From positions 1 through 5,184 of the forward strand of contig JAFZLP010000073.1 of NCBI GenBank assembly GCA_017551405.1: a stretch of 5,184 nucleotides of DNA, written 5' to 3'. Both the position numbers and the translations under genes were made by a program. The notes beneath the pieces are model-generated. The model was not told the origin of the DNA, searched no databases, and saw only the letters and a list, made by a program, of their open reading frames with translations. This DNA is from Bacteroidales bacterium. Its GTDB lineage: Bacteria > Bacteroidota > Bacteroidia > Bacteroidales > UBA932. How positions within the stretch are numbered: the first letter of the stretch is position 1; each line of letters begins with the position of its first letter. This document shows positions 1 through 5,184 of this stretch, in pieces.

Positions 1-197
1 ATCTTGAGGATTTCTATCCTTTCCTGGACGCTCAGGCAGGGAGTCTCGCCGGTCGTCCCCAGCGGGACGAGGAAATGGATGCCGGCCTCTATCTGCCGGT
101 CCACGCTTGCAGCGAAGGCGTCGTAGTCGACACTGCCGTCTTTTTTGAACGGGGTGAGCATCGCGGTGCCGCACCCTTTGAGCGTTAATGCTTTCAT
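1..197 (-). CDS. dapA: 4-hydroxy-tetrahydrodipicolinate synthase, N-terminal part (cut by window edge)
   Basis: Only the first 65 codons are inside the window; the frame is open to the left edge. The product belongs to the class I aldolase family that condenses pyruvate with L-aspartate 4-semialdehyde, the first committed step of diaminopimelate and lysine synthesis, in the cytoplasm. Visible features are the opening strand GTAMLTPF (residues 10-17), followed by a helix, then VPLGTTGE (residues 44-51). Its two threonines, T48 and T49, match the active-site pair T44/T45 of E. coli DapA. The GTTGE form, rather than the GSTGE of sialic acid lyases, favours DapA. The Schiff-base lysine and catalytic tyrosine lie outside the window. 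The ATG at 197 is chosen because it overlaps the dapB stop by four bases (ATGA), which suggests translational coupling, and because no Shine-Dalgarno sequence supports another start. Placement directly after dapB strengthens the assignment. A related aldolase cannot be fully excluded from the N-terminus alone. Confidence 0.88.
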   Translation of the reverse strand, partial: MKALTLKGCGTAMLTPFKKDGSVDYDAFAASVDRQIEAGIHFLVPLGTTGETPCLSVQERIEILK

Positions 198-856
198 ATG
201 ATGAGAGTTTTGAATTCGTGTACACCGCTGAGCCCTTCGGTGAGCAGGGCCGCCGCCACCGCCCCTTCGGCCAGTCCCTGGCGCGAGAAAGCCTCATGGG
301 TGAAGGTGAGGACGTCGCAGCCGGAACGGAACTCCACGGTATGGATGCCCGGCACTTCGCCTTCGCGTATGGAAGTGATTTCAGGCTCGGTCCCGAGGCC
401 TCCGGCCACTATGTTGCCGAGGATTTTGGCGGTGCCGCTGGGAGCGTCGAGCTTGTGGATATGGTGGGTTTCGGTGATATGCGGGGTGTAGCCGTGGCCG
501 CCGAGGACGGATGAGGCCTTTTCTACGGCAGCGAACAGGGCGTTCACGCCCAGGGAGAAATTGGCCGACCAGATCATGGGCGTGCCGTGCTTTTCGAACT
601 CGGCGAACACCTCGTTTTTGATGTCGTACCAGCCGGTGGTGCCGATTACGGCGGCCTTGAAATGAGCCGATATGAATCTGTAATTGGCCCTGAACGCATC
701 GGGAGTCGTGAAATCTATGCAGACGCATTCCTTCGCGAGCGGGGCCGGCGTCGCGCAGATGTCTTCGCTGCAGGCTGCGACTTCCACGCCGCGAGCCTTG
801 AGGATGGACTCCACCATGTGGCCCATTTTTCCGTAACCGCTGACAATGACTTTCAT
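194..856 (-). CDS. dapB: 4-hydroxy-tetrahydrodipicolinate reductase
   Basis: A complete gene of 220 codons. The enzyme uses NAD(P)H to reduce the DapA product to tetrahydrodipicolinate in the cytoplasm. An N-terminal Rossmann fold starts at once with the nucleotide loop GYGKMG (residues 7-12), followed by CIDFTTP (46-52) and IGTTGW (71-76). SANFSLGVN (97-105) is the conserved hinge. The catalytic signature is [14 protein letters not shown] (129-142), with the general acid/base histidine pair H131/H132 and K135 matching E. coli H159/H160 and K163. The C-terminal [13 protein letters not shown] segment (188-200) matches the family end. At 220 residues it is clearly shorter than E. coli DapB (273), mainly between the Rossmann loop and IDFTTP, while keeping all catalytic motifs. 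The frame extends three codons upstream to a TTG at 865, but ATG 856 gives the normal MKVIVSGYG opening. The stop overlaps the dapA start by four bases. The gene is divergent from glpK across 77 bases. Confidence 0.96.
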   Translation of the reverse strand: MKVIVSGYGKMGHMVESILKARGVEVAACSEDICATPAPLAKECVCIDFTTPDAFRANYRFISAHFKAAVIGTTGWYDIKNEVFAEFEKHGTPMIWSANFSLGVNALFAAVEKASSVLGGHGYTPHITETHHIHKLDAPSGTAKILGNIVAGGLGTEPEITSIREGEVPGIHTVEFRSGCDVLTFTHEAFSRQGLAEGAVAAALLTEGLSGVHEFKTLII

Positions 857-862
857 ATTGTA

Positions 863-870
863 CAAAGTTA
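863..870 (-). promoter_or_regulatory. Candidate -7 element for dapB-dapA
   Basis: On the minus strand these bases read TAACTTTG, a full match to the TAnnTTTG consensus. It ends only six bases before the dapB ATG at 856. With the usual short distance to the start site, the transcript would begin at or just before the start codon and be leaderless or nearly so. No -33 box is obvious upstream. The match may be chance in an AT-rich gap. Confidence 0.35.
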
Positions 871-891
871 GTAAAAATCCTCATTGTTTCT

Positions 892-899
892 TATATTTG
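892..899 (+). promoter_or_regulatory. Candidate Bacteroidota -7 element for glpKF
   Basis: The octamer TATATTTG matches the TAnnTTTG -7 consensus described for Bacteroides primary sigma promoters. Transcription would begin a few bases beyond 899, leaving a leader of about 30 bases before the glpK ATG at 934, a normal length. The expected TTTG/TTG -33 partner is not seen at the right distance, so this rests on one motif plus position. Confidence 0.45.
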
Positions 900-933
900 T
901 ACTTGCACTGAAACAGAACTAAATCCGAATCAA

Positions 934-2424
934 ATGGAAAAATACATCCTTGCCCTCGACCAGGGCACCAGCTCCTCCAGAGCCATAGTTTTCGACCACG
1001 AGGGGAACATCCGCAGCGTAGCGCAGAAGGAATTCACCCAGCATTTCCCGCGTCCGGGCTGGGTCGAGCACGACCCGATGGACATCTGGTCCAGCGAGGC
1101 CTCGGTCGTGGCGGAAGCCATCACCAAGATGGACATCAACGGCAAGAGCATCGCAGCCATAGGCATCACCAACCAGCGCGAGACCACTATCGTGTGGGAC
1201 GCCAAAACCGGCGAGCCGGTGTACAACGCCATCGTCTGGCAGGACAGGCGCACCTCAGAATACTGCGAAAGCATCAGCCCCGCCATGGTCGCCAAAATCC
1301 GCGAAAAGACAGGCCTCATCCTCGACCCGTACTTCTCCGCCACCAAGATTCGCTGGATACTCCAGAACGTCCCCGGCGCCCGCGACAGGGCGGAAAGGGG
1401 CGAGCTCCGCTTCGGCACGGTGGACAGCTGGCTGGTCTGGAACCTCACCAGGGGCGACGTGCACGTGACCGACGTGTCGAACGCCTCCCGCACCATGCTC
1501 TACAACATCCACACGCTCGAGTGGGACCGCGAACTCCTCGAATTCTTCGGCATCCCCGACAGCATGCTGCCGCGCGTGGCCGCATCTTCCGAGGTGTACG
1601 GCTACACCAAAACCACCATCTTCGCCCATGAAGTGCCCATCGCGGGTATCGCCGGCGACCAGCAGGCCGCCCTTTTCGGGCAGATGTGCACCAACCCCGG
1701 AGACATCAAGAACACCTACGGCACGGGCTGCTTCCTGCTCATGAACACCGGCGACAAGCCCATCATGAGCAAGAACAACCTGCTCACCACCATAGCCTGG
1801 AAGATAGGCAACGAAGTGAACTACGCGCTCGAAGGCTCCATCTTCGTGGGCGGCAGCATCGTGCAATGGCTGCGCGACGGCCTCGGAATAGTCAAGAGCT
1901 CTTCCGAGATCGAGGCCCTGGCAGCTTCGGTGCCCGACAACGGCGGAGTGTACTTCGTGCCGGCCCTCACCGGCCTCGGCGCCCCGTACTGGGACCCGTA
2001 CGCCAAGGGGACCATCTGCGGCATCACCCGCGGCACCACGGCGGCCCACATCGCCCGCGCGGCGGAAGAGGGCATCGCCTTCCAGACCATGGACATCGTG
2101 CATGCCATGGAGGCCGACGCCGGCATCACCCTGGGCACCCTCAAGGTGGACGGCGGCGCTTCGCGCGACAACCTGCTGATGCAGTTCCAGGCAGATGTGC
2201 TCGGCACGCGCGTGGTTCGCCCGCAGGTGGTGGAGACCACTGCGGAAGGTGCGGCCTACCTCGCCGGACTGGCGGTGGGCTACTGGGGCTCGCAGGATGA
2301 AATCCGCCGCTACTGGAAGGCCGACGCCGAGTTCGACCCGTCCCCGGCTTCGGTCGAGGACAAGAAGGCCGGCTGGGCCGATGCCGTGAAGCGCGCCCTG
2401 TCAGGAAAAGGTAAAATCAAATAA
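934..2424 (+). CDS. glpK: Glycerol kinase
   Basis: A complete protein of 496 residues, close to E. coli GlpK (502). It phosphorylates glycerol with ATP to sn-glycerol 3-phosphate in the cytoplasm, trapping glycerol entering through GlpF. It has the two-lobed FGGY fold. Seen in order: [10 protein letters not shown] (8-17; phosphate loop), GITNQRETT (77-85) with glycerol-contacting R82/E83, IVWQDRRT (100-107), [11 protein letters not shown] (131-141) with Y133, [12 protein letters not shown] (238-249) with catalytic base D242, NTYGTGCF (260-267; ATP site), [13 protein letters not shown] (300-312) and VDGGASRDN (405-413; adenine side). The complete motif set and GlpF next door separate it from other FGGY sugar kinases. 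As remembered, E. coli has a GGKGGTR fructose-1,6-bisphosphate loop before AGIAGD; here it reads TKTTIFAHE (225-233), without the glycine pair or arginine. The E. coli EIIA-Glc-binding segment near the C-terminus is also not recognisable. The ATG at 934 gives the normal family N-terminus. glpF follows after nine bases. Confidence 0.98.
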   Translation: MEKYILALDQGTSSSRAIVFDHEGNIRSVAQKEFTQHFPRPGWVEHDPMDIWSSEASVVAEAITKMDINGKSIAAIGITNQRETTIVWDAKTGEPVYNAIVWQDRRTSEYCESISPAMVAKIREKTGLILDPYFSATKIRWILQNVPGARDRAERGELRFGTVDSWLVWNLTRGDVHVTDVSNASRTMLYNIHTLEWDRELLEFFGIPDSMLPRVAASSEVYGYTKTTIFAHEVPIAGIAGDQQAALFGQMCTNPGDIKNTYGTGCFLLMNTGDKPIMSKNNLLTTIAWKIGNEVNYALEGSIFVGGSIVQWLRDGLGIVKSSSEIEALAASVPDNGGVYFVPALTGLGAPYWDPYAKGTICGITRGTTAAHIARAAEEGIAFQTMDIVHAMEADAGITLGTLKVDGGASRDNLLMQFQADVLGTRVVRPQVVETTAEGAAYLAGLAVGYWGSQDEIRRYWKADAEFDPSPASVEDKKAGWADAVKRALSGKGKIK

Positions 2425-2433
2425 ATCAAGCAT

Positions 2434-3180
2434 ATGGAAGTTTCTCTCTTCATGAAATGCGTCTTCGAGTTCCTGGGCACCCTCGTGCTGGTGCTCTTCG
2501 GAGACGGGGTTTGCGCCGCCTGCTCGCTCAACAAGAGCAAAGCGAAGGGCGCAGGTTGGGTGGTGATCACCCTCGGCTGGGGCTTCGCGGTGATGGCCGG
2601 CGTCTTCGTGGCCGGGCCCTACAGCGGCGCGCACCTCAATCCGGCAGTTTCCCTGGGCCTCGCCCTCGGCGGCCTCTTCCCCTGGAACGAGGTCCTGCCC
2701 TACATGGCTGCGCAGATGCTCGGCGGCTTTGCCGGAGCAGTGCTCGTATATGCCTTCTATGTAGACCATTACGCCGCCACGGCAGATGAGCCCGACACCA
2801 TGCTCGGCACCTTCTGCACCATGCCGGCAATCGAGCACAAGAGCATTAATTTCTTCAGCGAGTTCATCGCCACGTTCATGCTGGTGTTCCTCATCATGGC
2901 CATCGGCAGCAGGGGCAATGTGGCAACAGTGGGCCTCGGCAGCACCGGCGCCTTCCCCGTGACCGCGGTAATCATGGCGCTCGGCATGTCGCTCGGCGGC
3001 ACCACCGGATACGCCATGAATCCCGCCCGCGACCTCTCCCCGCGCCTGGCGCACGCCATCCTGCCCATCAGGGGCAAGAGGGACAGCGGCTGGGGTTATG
3101 CCTGGATCCCGACGTTTGCTCCGCTCGCCGGCGCAGCTTTCGCCGCAGCGGTGTACCTGATCACTTACGGCATTCTGTAA
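2434..3180 (+). CDS. glpF: Glycerol uptake facilitator (aquaglyceroporin, MIP family)
   Basis: A 248-residue inner-membrane channel for passive glycerol entry. Six hydrophobic segments can be placed at about 8-28, 42-60, 86-109, 141-158, 172-189 and 222-245. Between them lie the two half-helices with the pore motifs SGAHLNPAV (64-72) and GYAMNPARDLSPR (192-204). The aspartate after NPAR (D200) is typical of glycerol-type rather than water-specific channels. Against E. coli GlpF, the selectivity filter W48/G191/F200/R206 corresponds to W49/G184/Y193/R199, so one aromatic differs (Phe to Tyr). The protein stops just after the last helix and lacks the roughly 30-residue cytoplasmic tail of the E. 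coli protein. ATG 2434 is used; M7 at 2452 is a possible alternative that would still leave helix 1 intact. There is no Shine-Dalgarno sequence. Nine bases separate it from glpK, so the two are almost certainly co-transcribed and functionally paired. Confidence 0.95.
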   Translation: MEVSLFMKCVFEFLGTLVLVLFGDGVCAACSLNKSKAKGAGWVVITLGWGFAVMAGVFVAGPYSGAHLNPAVSLGLALGGLFPWNEVLPYMAAQMLGGFAGAVLVYAFYVDHYAATADEPDTMLGTFCTMPAIEHKSINFFSEFIATFMLVFLIMAIGSRGNVATVGLGSTGAFPVTAVIMALGMSLGGTTGYAMNPARDLSPRLAHAILPIRGKRDSGWGYAWIPTFAPLAGAAFAAAVYLITYGIL

Positions 3181-3193
3181 TTACCACGGATGT

Positions 3194-3207
3194 CCGGAGA
3201 AATCCGG
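3194..3207. repeat. Small hairpin with GAAA loop after glpF
   Basis: CCGGA and TCCGG form a five-pair, GC-rich stem closed by a GAAA (GNRA-type) tetraloop, 14 bases after the glpF stop. There is no T-run behind it, so it is not a terminator alone. It may protect the 3' end of the glpKF message, or be chance. Confidence 0.3.
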
Positions 3208-3218
3208 CAGTAAAAGAA

Positions 3219-3252
3219 GGAAGAAGCTGGCTGGAATCAGTCAGCTTCTTTC
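3219..3252. terminator. Hairpin between convergent glpKF and lplA, probable terminator
   Basis: Bases 3219-3233 pair with 3238-3252 over 15 positions (13 Watson-Crick, 2 G-T) around the four-base loop GAAT. On the minus strand the stem is followed by TTCTTTTA (3218 down to 3211), a T-rich tract consistent with intrinsic termination of the GH3-ridA-lplA transcript. On the plus strand the right arm itself carries CTTCTTT but the following bases are not a clean T-run, so termination of glpKF there is less certain. The hairpin overlaps the last codons and stop of lplA. Confidence 0.65.
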
Positions 3253-3950
3253 GGTTTAAGTATCCACTCCGGCGAGGCGAACTTGTCCGCCGCAAGTTTC
3301 TCGATTTCGGCCTGCTGCCGTTCAGTGAGCACTCCCAGTTCTGCACAGCACTGCTCTTCCAGAATCTTCTGTAGGGCCTGCTGGAATTCGTCAATGCTTT
3401 GAATTCCAGGCAGATAGTCCTTTATATTGGTGACCCTGCTCCGCACTGAGGCAACTCCTTTGCGGTTGAGTTTCGAGCCCTCCACGTTGAGGGCGGCGGT
3501 AAGGGTTTCGATGTCCACGTCATACATGAGGGTGCCGTGGATGAGCTCGCGGTTCTTCCACACGCGGCGGGCGTAGCCGGAAATCTTGCGGCCGTCAAGG
3601 AAGATGTCGTTCCGGCCGGTCCGTTCCACGTTCAGCCCCATTGCGGTGAGGGCGTCGGTAATAAGGCCGGTATCTATCGTATGCAGCGGGCCGACGAATG
3701 AATAATTGAGGTTCTGCAGGTCGTGGTATACCGCTCCGCCCCCGGTTACGCGCCGCACCAGCAGGATGCCGTGCTCGCGCAGATAGTCGAGGTTCACCTC
3801 GTTCCCGGCCACCTGGTTGAAGCCCACGATGACCGACGGCCGGTTGCGCCAAAGGTAGAATACGGGCTCTTCCGGGCCGTGCTCGAGGCACCACTCGTCG
3901 AATGCCATGTTCCTGTACGGGTCGGTACAGGGGTTTATGAAATACTTCAT
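3237..3950 (-). CDS. lplA: Lipoate-protein ligase A family protein, single-domain form
   Basis: A complete 237-residue member of the biotin/lipoate A/B ligase family. LplA activates lipoate with ATP to lipoyl-AMP and transfers it to lysines on 2-oxoacid dehydrogenase E2 subunits and the glycine-cleavage H protein. Motifs seen: RRVTGGGAVYHD (66-77; E. coli has RRSSGGGAVFHD), TGRNDI (111-116), DGRKISGYA (119-127) with K122 matching the lipoyl-AMP-binding K133 of E. coli, HGTLM (138-142), and VRSRVTNI (169-176). The full motif set fits LplA better than LipB or biotin ligase. The protein ends at FASPEWILKP, where the long E. coli enzyme (338 aa) continues into a C-terminal accessory domain. That domain is absent here, and the bases beyond the stop do not encode it. 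The frame reaches a GTG at 3965, but ATG 3950 overlaps the ridA stop (ATGA) and gives the normal MKYFINP opening. A lipoyl or octanoyl transferase role, or a separate LplB partner, is possible. Confidence 0.9.
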   Translation of the reverse strand: MKYFINPCTDPYRNMAFDEWCLEHGPEEPVFYLWRNRPSVIVGFNQVAGNEVNLDYLREHGILLVRRVTGGGAVYHDLQNLNYSFVGPLHTIDTGLITDALTAMGLNVERTGRNDIFLDGRKISGYARRVWKNRELIHGTLMYDVDIETLTAALNVEGSKLNRKGVASVRSRVTNIKDYLPGIQSIDEFQQALQKILEEQCCAELGVLTERQQAEIEKLAADKFASPEWILKPKEAD

Positions 3951-4321
3951 ATCTCTGCGATGCACTCCATTTCCACAAGGGCTCCCTTCGGAAGCGTCTT
4001 CACCGCCACAGCGGAGCGGGCCGGGAACGGCTCGGTGAAAAACTGGGAGTACACTTCGTTCATCGCGGCGAAATCGCCCATATCCGCGAGGAATACGGTG
4101 GTCTTGACCACGTGGGCGAGGTCGGTGCCGGCCTGCTCGAGGATGGCCTTGGCGTTGAGGATGCTCTGGCGGGTGAGCTCCTTGATTCCGCCTTCGGCGA
4201 AGGCGCCTGTTGCGGGATCGATCGGCAGCTGGCCTGAAACGAAAACGAGATTGCCCGTCCTGACGGCCTGGCTGTAGGGTCCGATTGCCGCGGGGGCTTT
4301 GTCTGTGCTTATTGATTTCAT
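3947..4321 (-). CDS. ridA: RidA family enamine/imine deaminase (YjgF/YER057c/UK114)
   Basis: A complete 124-residue protein, the usual size of this small trimeric cytoplasmic family. RidA hydrolyses reactive enamines/imines such as 2-aminoacrylate, released by PLP enzymes acting on serine, threonine or cysteine, to keto acids and ammonia, which protects PLP enzymes from damage. Seen: AIGPYSQAV (12-20) with Y16, VSGQLPID (28-35), and FPARSAVAVKTLPKG (99-113). R102, which in E. coli (R105) binds the substrate carboxylate, is present, as is E117 matching E120. These support an active RidA rather than one of the Rid subfamilies lacking the arginine. The residue after R-S is alanine where E. coli has cysteine (C107). 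The ATG at 4321 overlaps the stop of the upstream glycoside hydrolase (ATGA), and its own stop overlaps lplA in the same way. The functional link to either neighbour is unknown. Confidence 0.95.
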   Translation of the reverse strand: MKSISTDKAPAAIGPYSQAVRTGNLVFVSGQLPIDPATGAFAEGGIKELTRQSILNAKAILEQAGTDLAHVVKTTVFLADMGDFAAMNEVYSQFFTEPFPARSAVAVKTLPKGALVEMECIAEI

Positions 4322-5184
4322 CTGAAAAGGGAATAATCGTTTACTTTTATGGGTTCCGGGTCGGCCGCATTGCGTGCTATTATCAGCGACATTCCGGATT
4401 TATATTCGTAAAGGAGAATCTCAATCGTCTGACTTTCACCCTGTTGCAGCAGATTAGTCTTGGCAAAGCCGATCAGCTCCCTGGAGGGCCTGCCGGCCTT
4501 GTCGGGAGTGGTGTAGACCTGCACCACCTCCTTTCCGGCCACCGCGCCGGTGTTGCGGACGGTGACGAAGACGGAGCCGCCCCTCAGGACCGGGTCGGAA
4601 TACTCGAAGGTGGTGTAGCTCAGGCCGTATCCGAACGGGAAGCTGACCTTGACGTCATTCGTGGTGTAATAGCGGTAGCCCACGAAAATATCGTCGGTGT
4701 ATTCGGTGTAGTCGAAGTTCTTGGTCCTTCCGGGTTTGGAATTGATGCCGACGAAACTGGACATGCTCTTCATGTTCTTGAAGCGCGAAATCTTGTCGGG
4801 ATCGGGGAAGTTCTCGGCCGAGGGCACGTCCTTGTACCTGCGGGGCCAGGTCATGGGCAGGCGCCCGGAGGGGTTCGCCTTTCCGGTGAGGATGTCGGCC
4901 ACGCTGTTGCCGCCTTCCTGTCCGGGAAGCCAGGCGCAGAGCACGGCGTCGGGGCTTTCAATCCAGGAAATGGTGTCCACCACACCGCAGACGTTGAGTA
5001 TCACTATCACCTTCTTCCCTGCCGAATGGAAGGCTCCGCACACCTTGGTGATCATGGAGATTTCCTCGTCGGTAAGAGCGTAATTGCTTGTAATGGAGCG
5101 GTCTTCAAACTCGCCGGAGGTCTTGCCTATGGTGATTACGGCCACGTCGTTGGCATCTGCCAGCCCCAGCAGGTCGACGTCGTC
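4318..5184 (-). CDS. Glycoside hydrolase family 3 (beta-glucosidase-like), C-terminal part
   Basis: The last 288 codons and stop of a larger gene whose start lies beyond the right edge; the frame stays open to base 5184. In reading order: the end of the GH3 C-terminal (alpha/beta sandwich) domain, with VITIGKTSGEFEDRS (about 5098-5142), VIVILNVCGVVD, AWLPGQEGGNSVADILTG (about 4882-4935) and NPSGRLPMTWP (about 4843-4875); then a linker to FPFGYGLSYTTFEYS (about 4597-4641); then a fibronectin type III-like domain with VTVRNTG and SRELIGFAKT. This is the standard GH3 beta-glucosidase/xylosidase architecture. The glutamate/aspartate of GEFEDR lie where many GH3 enzymes place acid/base or substrate residues, but the nucleophile Asp and any signal peptide are outside the window. 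Substrate therefore cannot be told; exo-acting hydrolysis of beta-linked glycosides is the family expectation. The stop overlaps the ridA start by four bases. Confidence 0.93.
   Translation of the reverse strand, partial: DDVDLLGLADANDVAVITIGKTSGEFEDRSITSNYALTDEEISMITKVCGAFHSAGKKVIVILNVCGVVDTISWIESPDAVLCAWLPGQEGGNSVADILTGKANPSGRLPMTWPRRYKDVPSAENFPDPDKISRFKNMKSMSSFVGINSKPGRTKNFDYTEYTDDIFVGYRYYTTNDVKVSFPFGYGLSYTTFEYSDPVLRGGSVFVTVRNTGAVAGKEVVQVYTTPDKAGRPSRELIGFAKTNLLQQGESQTIEILLYEYKSGMSLIIARNAADPEPIKVNDYSLFR

Larger units (their letters stand above)
857..933. promoter_or_regulatory. Divergent dapB/glpK intergenic promoter region
   Basis: This 77-base gap is the only divergent spacer in the window, and it is AT-rich compared with the GC-rich genes on either side. 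It must hold the start signals for glpKF (plus) and probably for dapB-dapA (minus). It contains one TAnnTTTG match on each strand, both listed separately, and the palindrome TTGTACAA at 858-865. No Shine-Dalgarno sequence precedes either ATG; the bases before glpK are an A-rich stretch, which fits Bacteroidota translation starts. No clear -33 TTTG box is placed about 20 bases upstream of either -7 candidate. Confidence 0.6.

Noticed and set aside
857..865. TTG start for dapB three codons upstream of the ATG
   Set aside because: The added residues MYN are not part of the usual DapB opening, which begins MKV directly before the Rossmann strand, and an ATG is available at 856.
381..884. Second minus-strand frame of 167 codons overlapping dapB and beginning in the divergent gap
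   Set aside because: It is an out-of-frame reading of dapB, arginine- and histidine-rich with no family motif, whereas the DapB frame has every catalytic motif.
1627..1629. GlpK His232 as the HPr-phosphorylated histidine, since the number equals that of the Enterococcus enzyme
   Set aside because: The number matches by coincidence. Anchoring on the shared EVPIAG stretch puts this histidine immediately before the Glu, while the enterococcal histidine lies several residues earlier in a YHFYG context.
1255..2103. Long open frame of 282 codons antisense to glpK, plus other long antisense frames over glpK and glpF
   Set aside because: Long antisense frames are expected opposite GC-rich genes with strong third-position bias. 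The translations show no recognisable domain, and the sense frames are unmistakable GlpK and GlpF.
3951..3965. GTG start for lplA five codons upstream
   Set aside because: ATG 3950 overlaps the ridA stop in the same ATGA arrangement as the other junctions and gives the family-like MKYFINP N-terminus.
3195..4321. Frameshift or decay as the reason for the short lipoate ligase
   Set aside because: No accessory-domain sequence follows the stop. The gap to glpF is 56 bases, too short to hold it, and the rest of the gene is intact.
5143..5145. GTG at 5145 as the true start of the GH3 gene
   Set aside because: The frame continues open for 13 more codons to the window edge, and the start would fall inside a conserved beta strand of the GH3 C-terminal domain, so this is an internal valine codon.

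Overview
The window holds parts or all of seven protein-coding genes in three groups, with almost no non-coding DNA: a 77-base divergent gap and a 56-base convergent gap. I see no rRNA, tRNA, CRISPR array, insertion sequence or phage gene. It most resembles a GC-rich member of the Bacteroidota, probably Bacteroidales. The reasons are the lack of Shine-Dalgarno sequences ahead of the starts I could examine, two TAnnTTTG-type promoter elements in the single divergent gap, and a short DapB. The assignment to a group is inference; no marker gene settles it.

Left part (1-856, minus strand): dapB followed by the start of dapA, which runs off the window. The two overlap by four bases (ATGA). They are consecutive enzymes of the diaminopimelate/lysine pathway: DapA condenses pyruvate with aspartate semialdehyde and DapB reduces the product.

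Middle (934-3180, plus strand): glpK and glpF, nine bases apart, form a compact glycerol-uptake unit. GlpF lets glycerol across the inner membrane and GlpK traps it as glycerol 3-phosphate. No glycerol-3-phosphate dehydrogenase is present in the window. From memory of the reference proteins, GlpK appears to lack the known allosteric sites for fructose-1,6-bisphosphate, EIIA-Glc and HPr.

Right part (3237-5184, minus strand): the C-terminal part of a family 3 glycoside hydrolase, then ridA (enamine/imine deaminase), then a single-domain lipoate-protein ligase. Each junction is a four-base ATGA overlap, so the three are probably one translationally coupled transcript. The group converges on glpF, and a 15-bp hairpin that includes the last lplA codons lies between them.

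I do not see an undescribed system here. The genes are recognisable housekeeping or carbohydrate genes. The points worth a second look are the coupled GH3-ridA-lplA arrangement, the missing C-terminal domain of the ligase, the altered GlpK regulatory loop, and the tight divergent promoter region with a possibly leaderless dapB.
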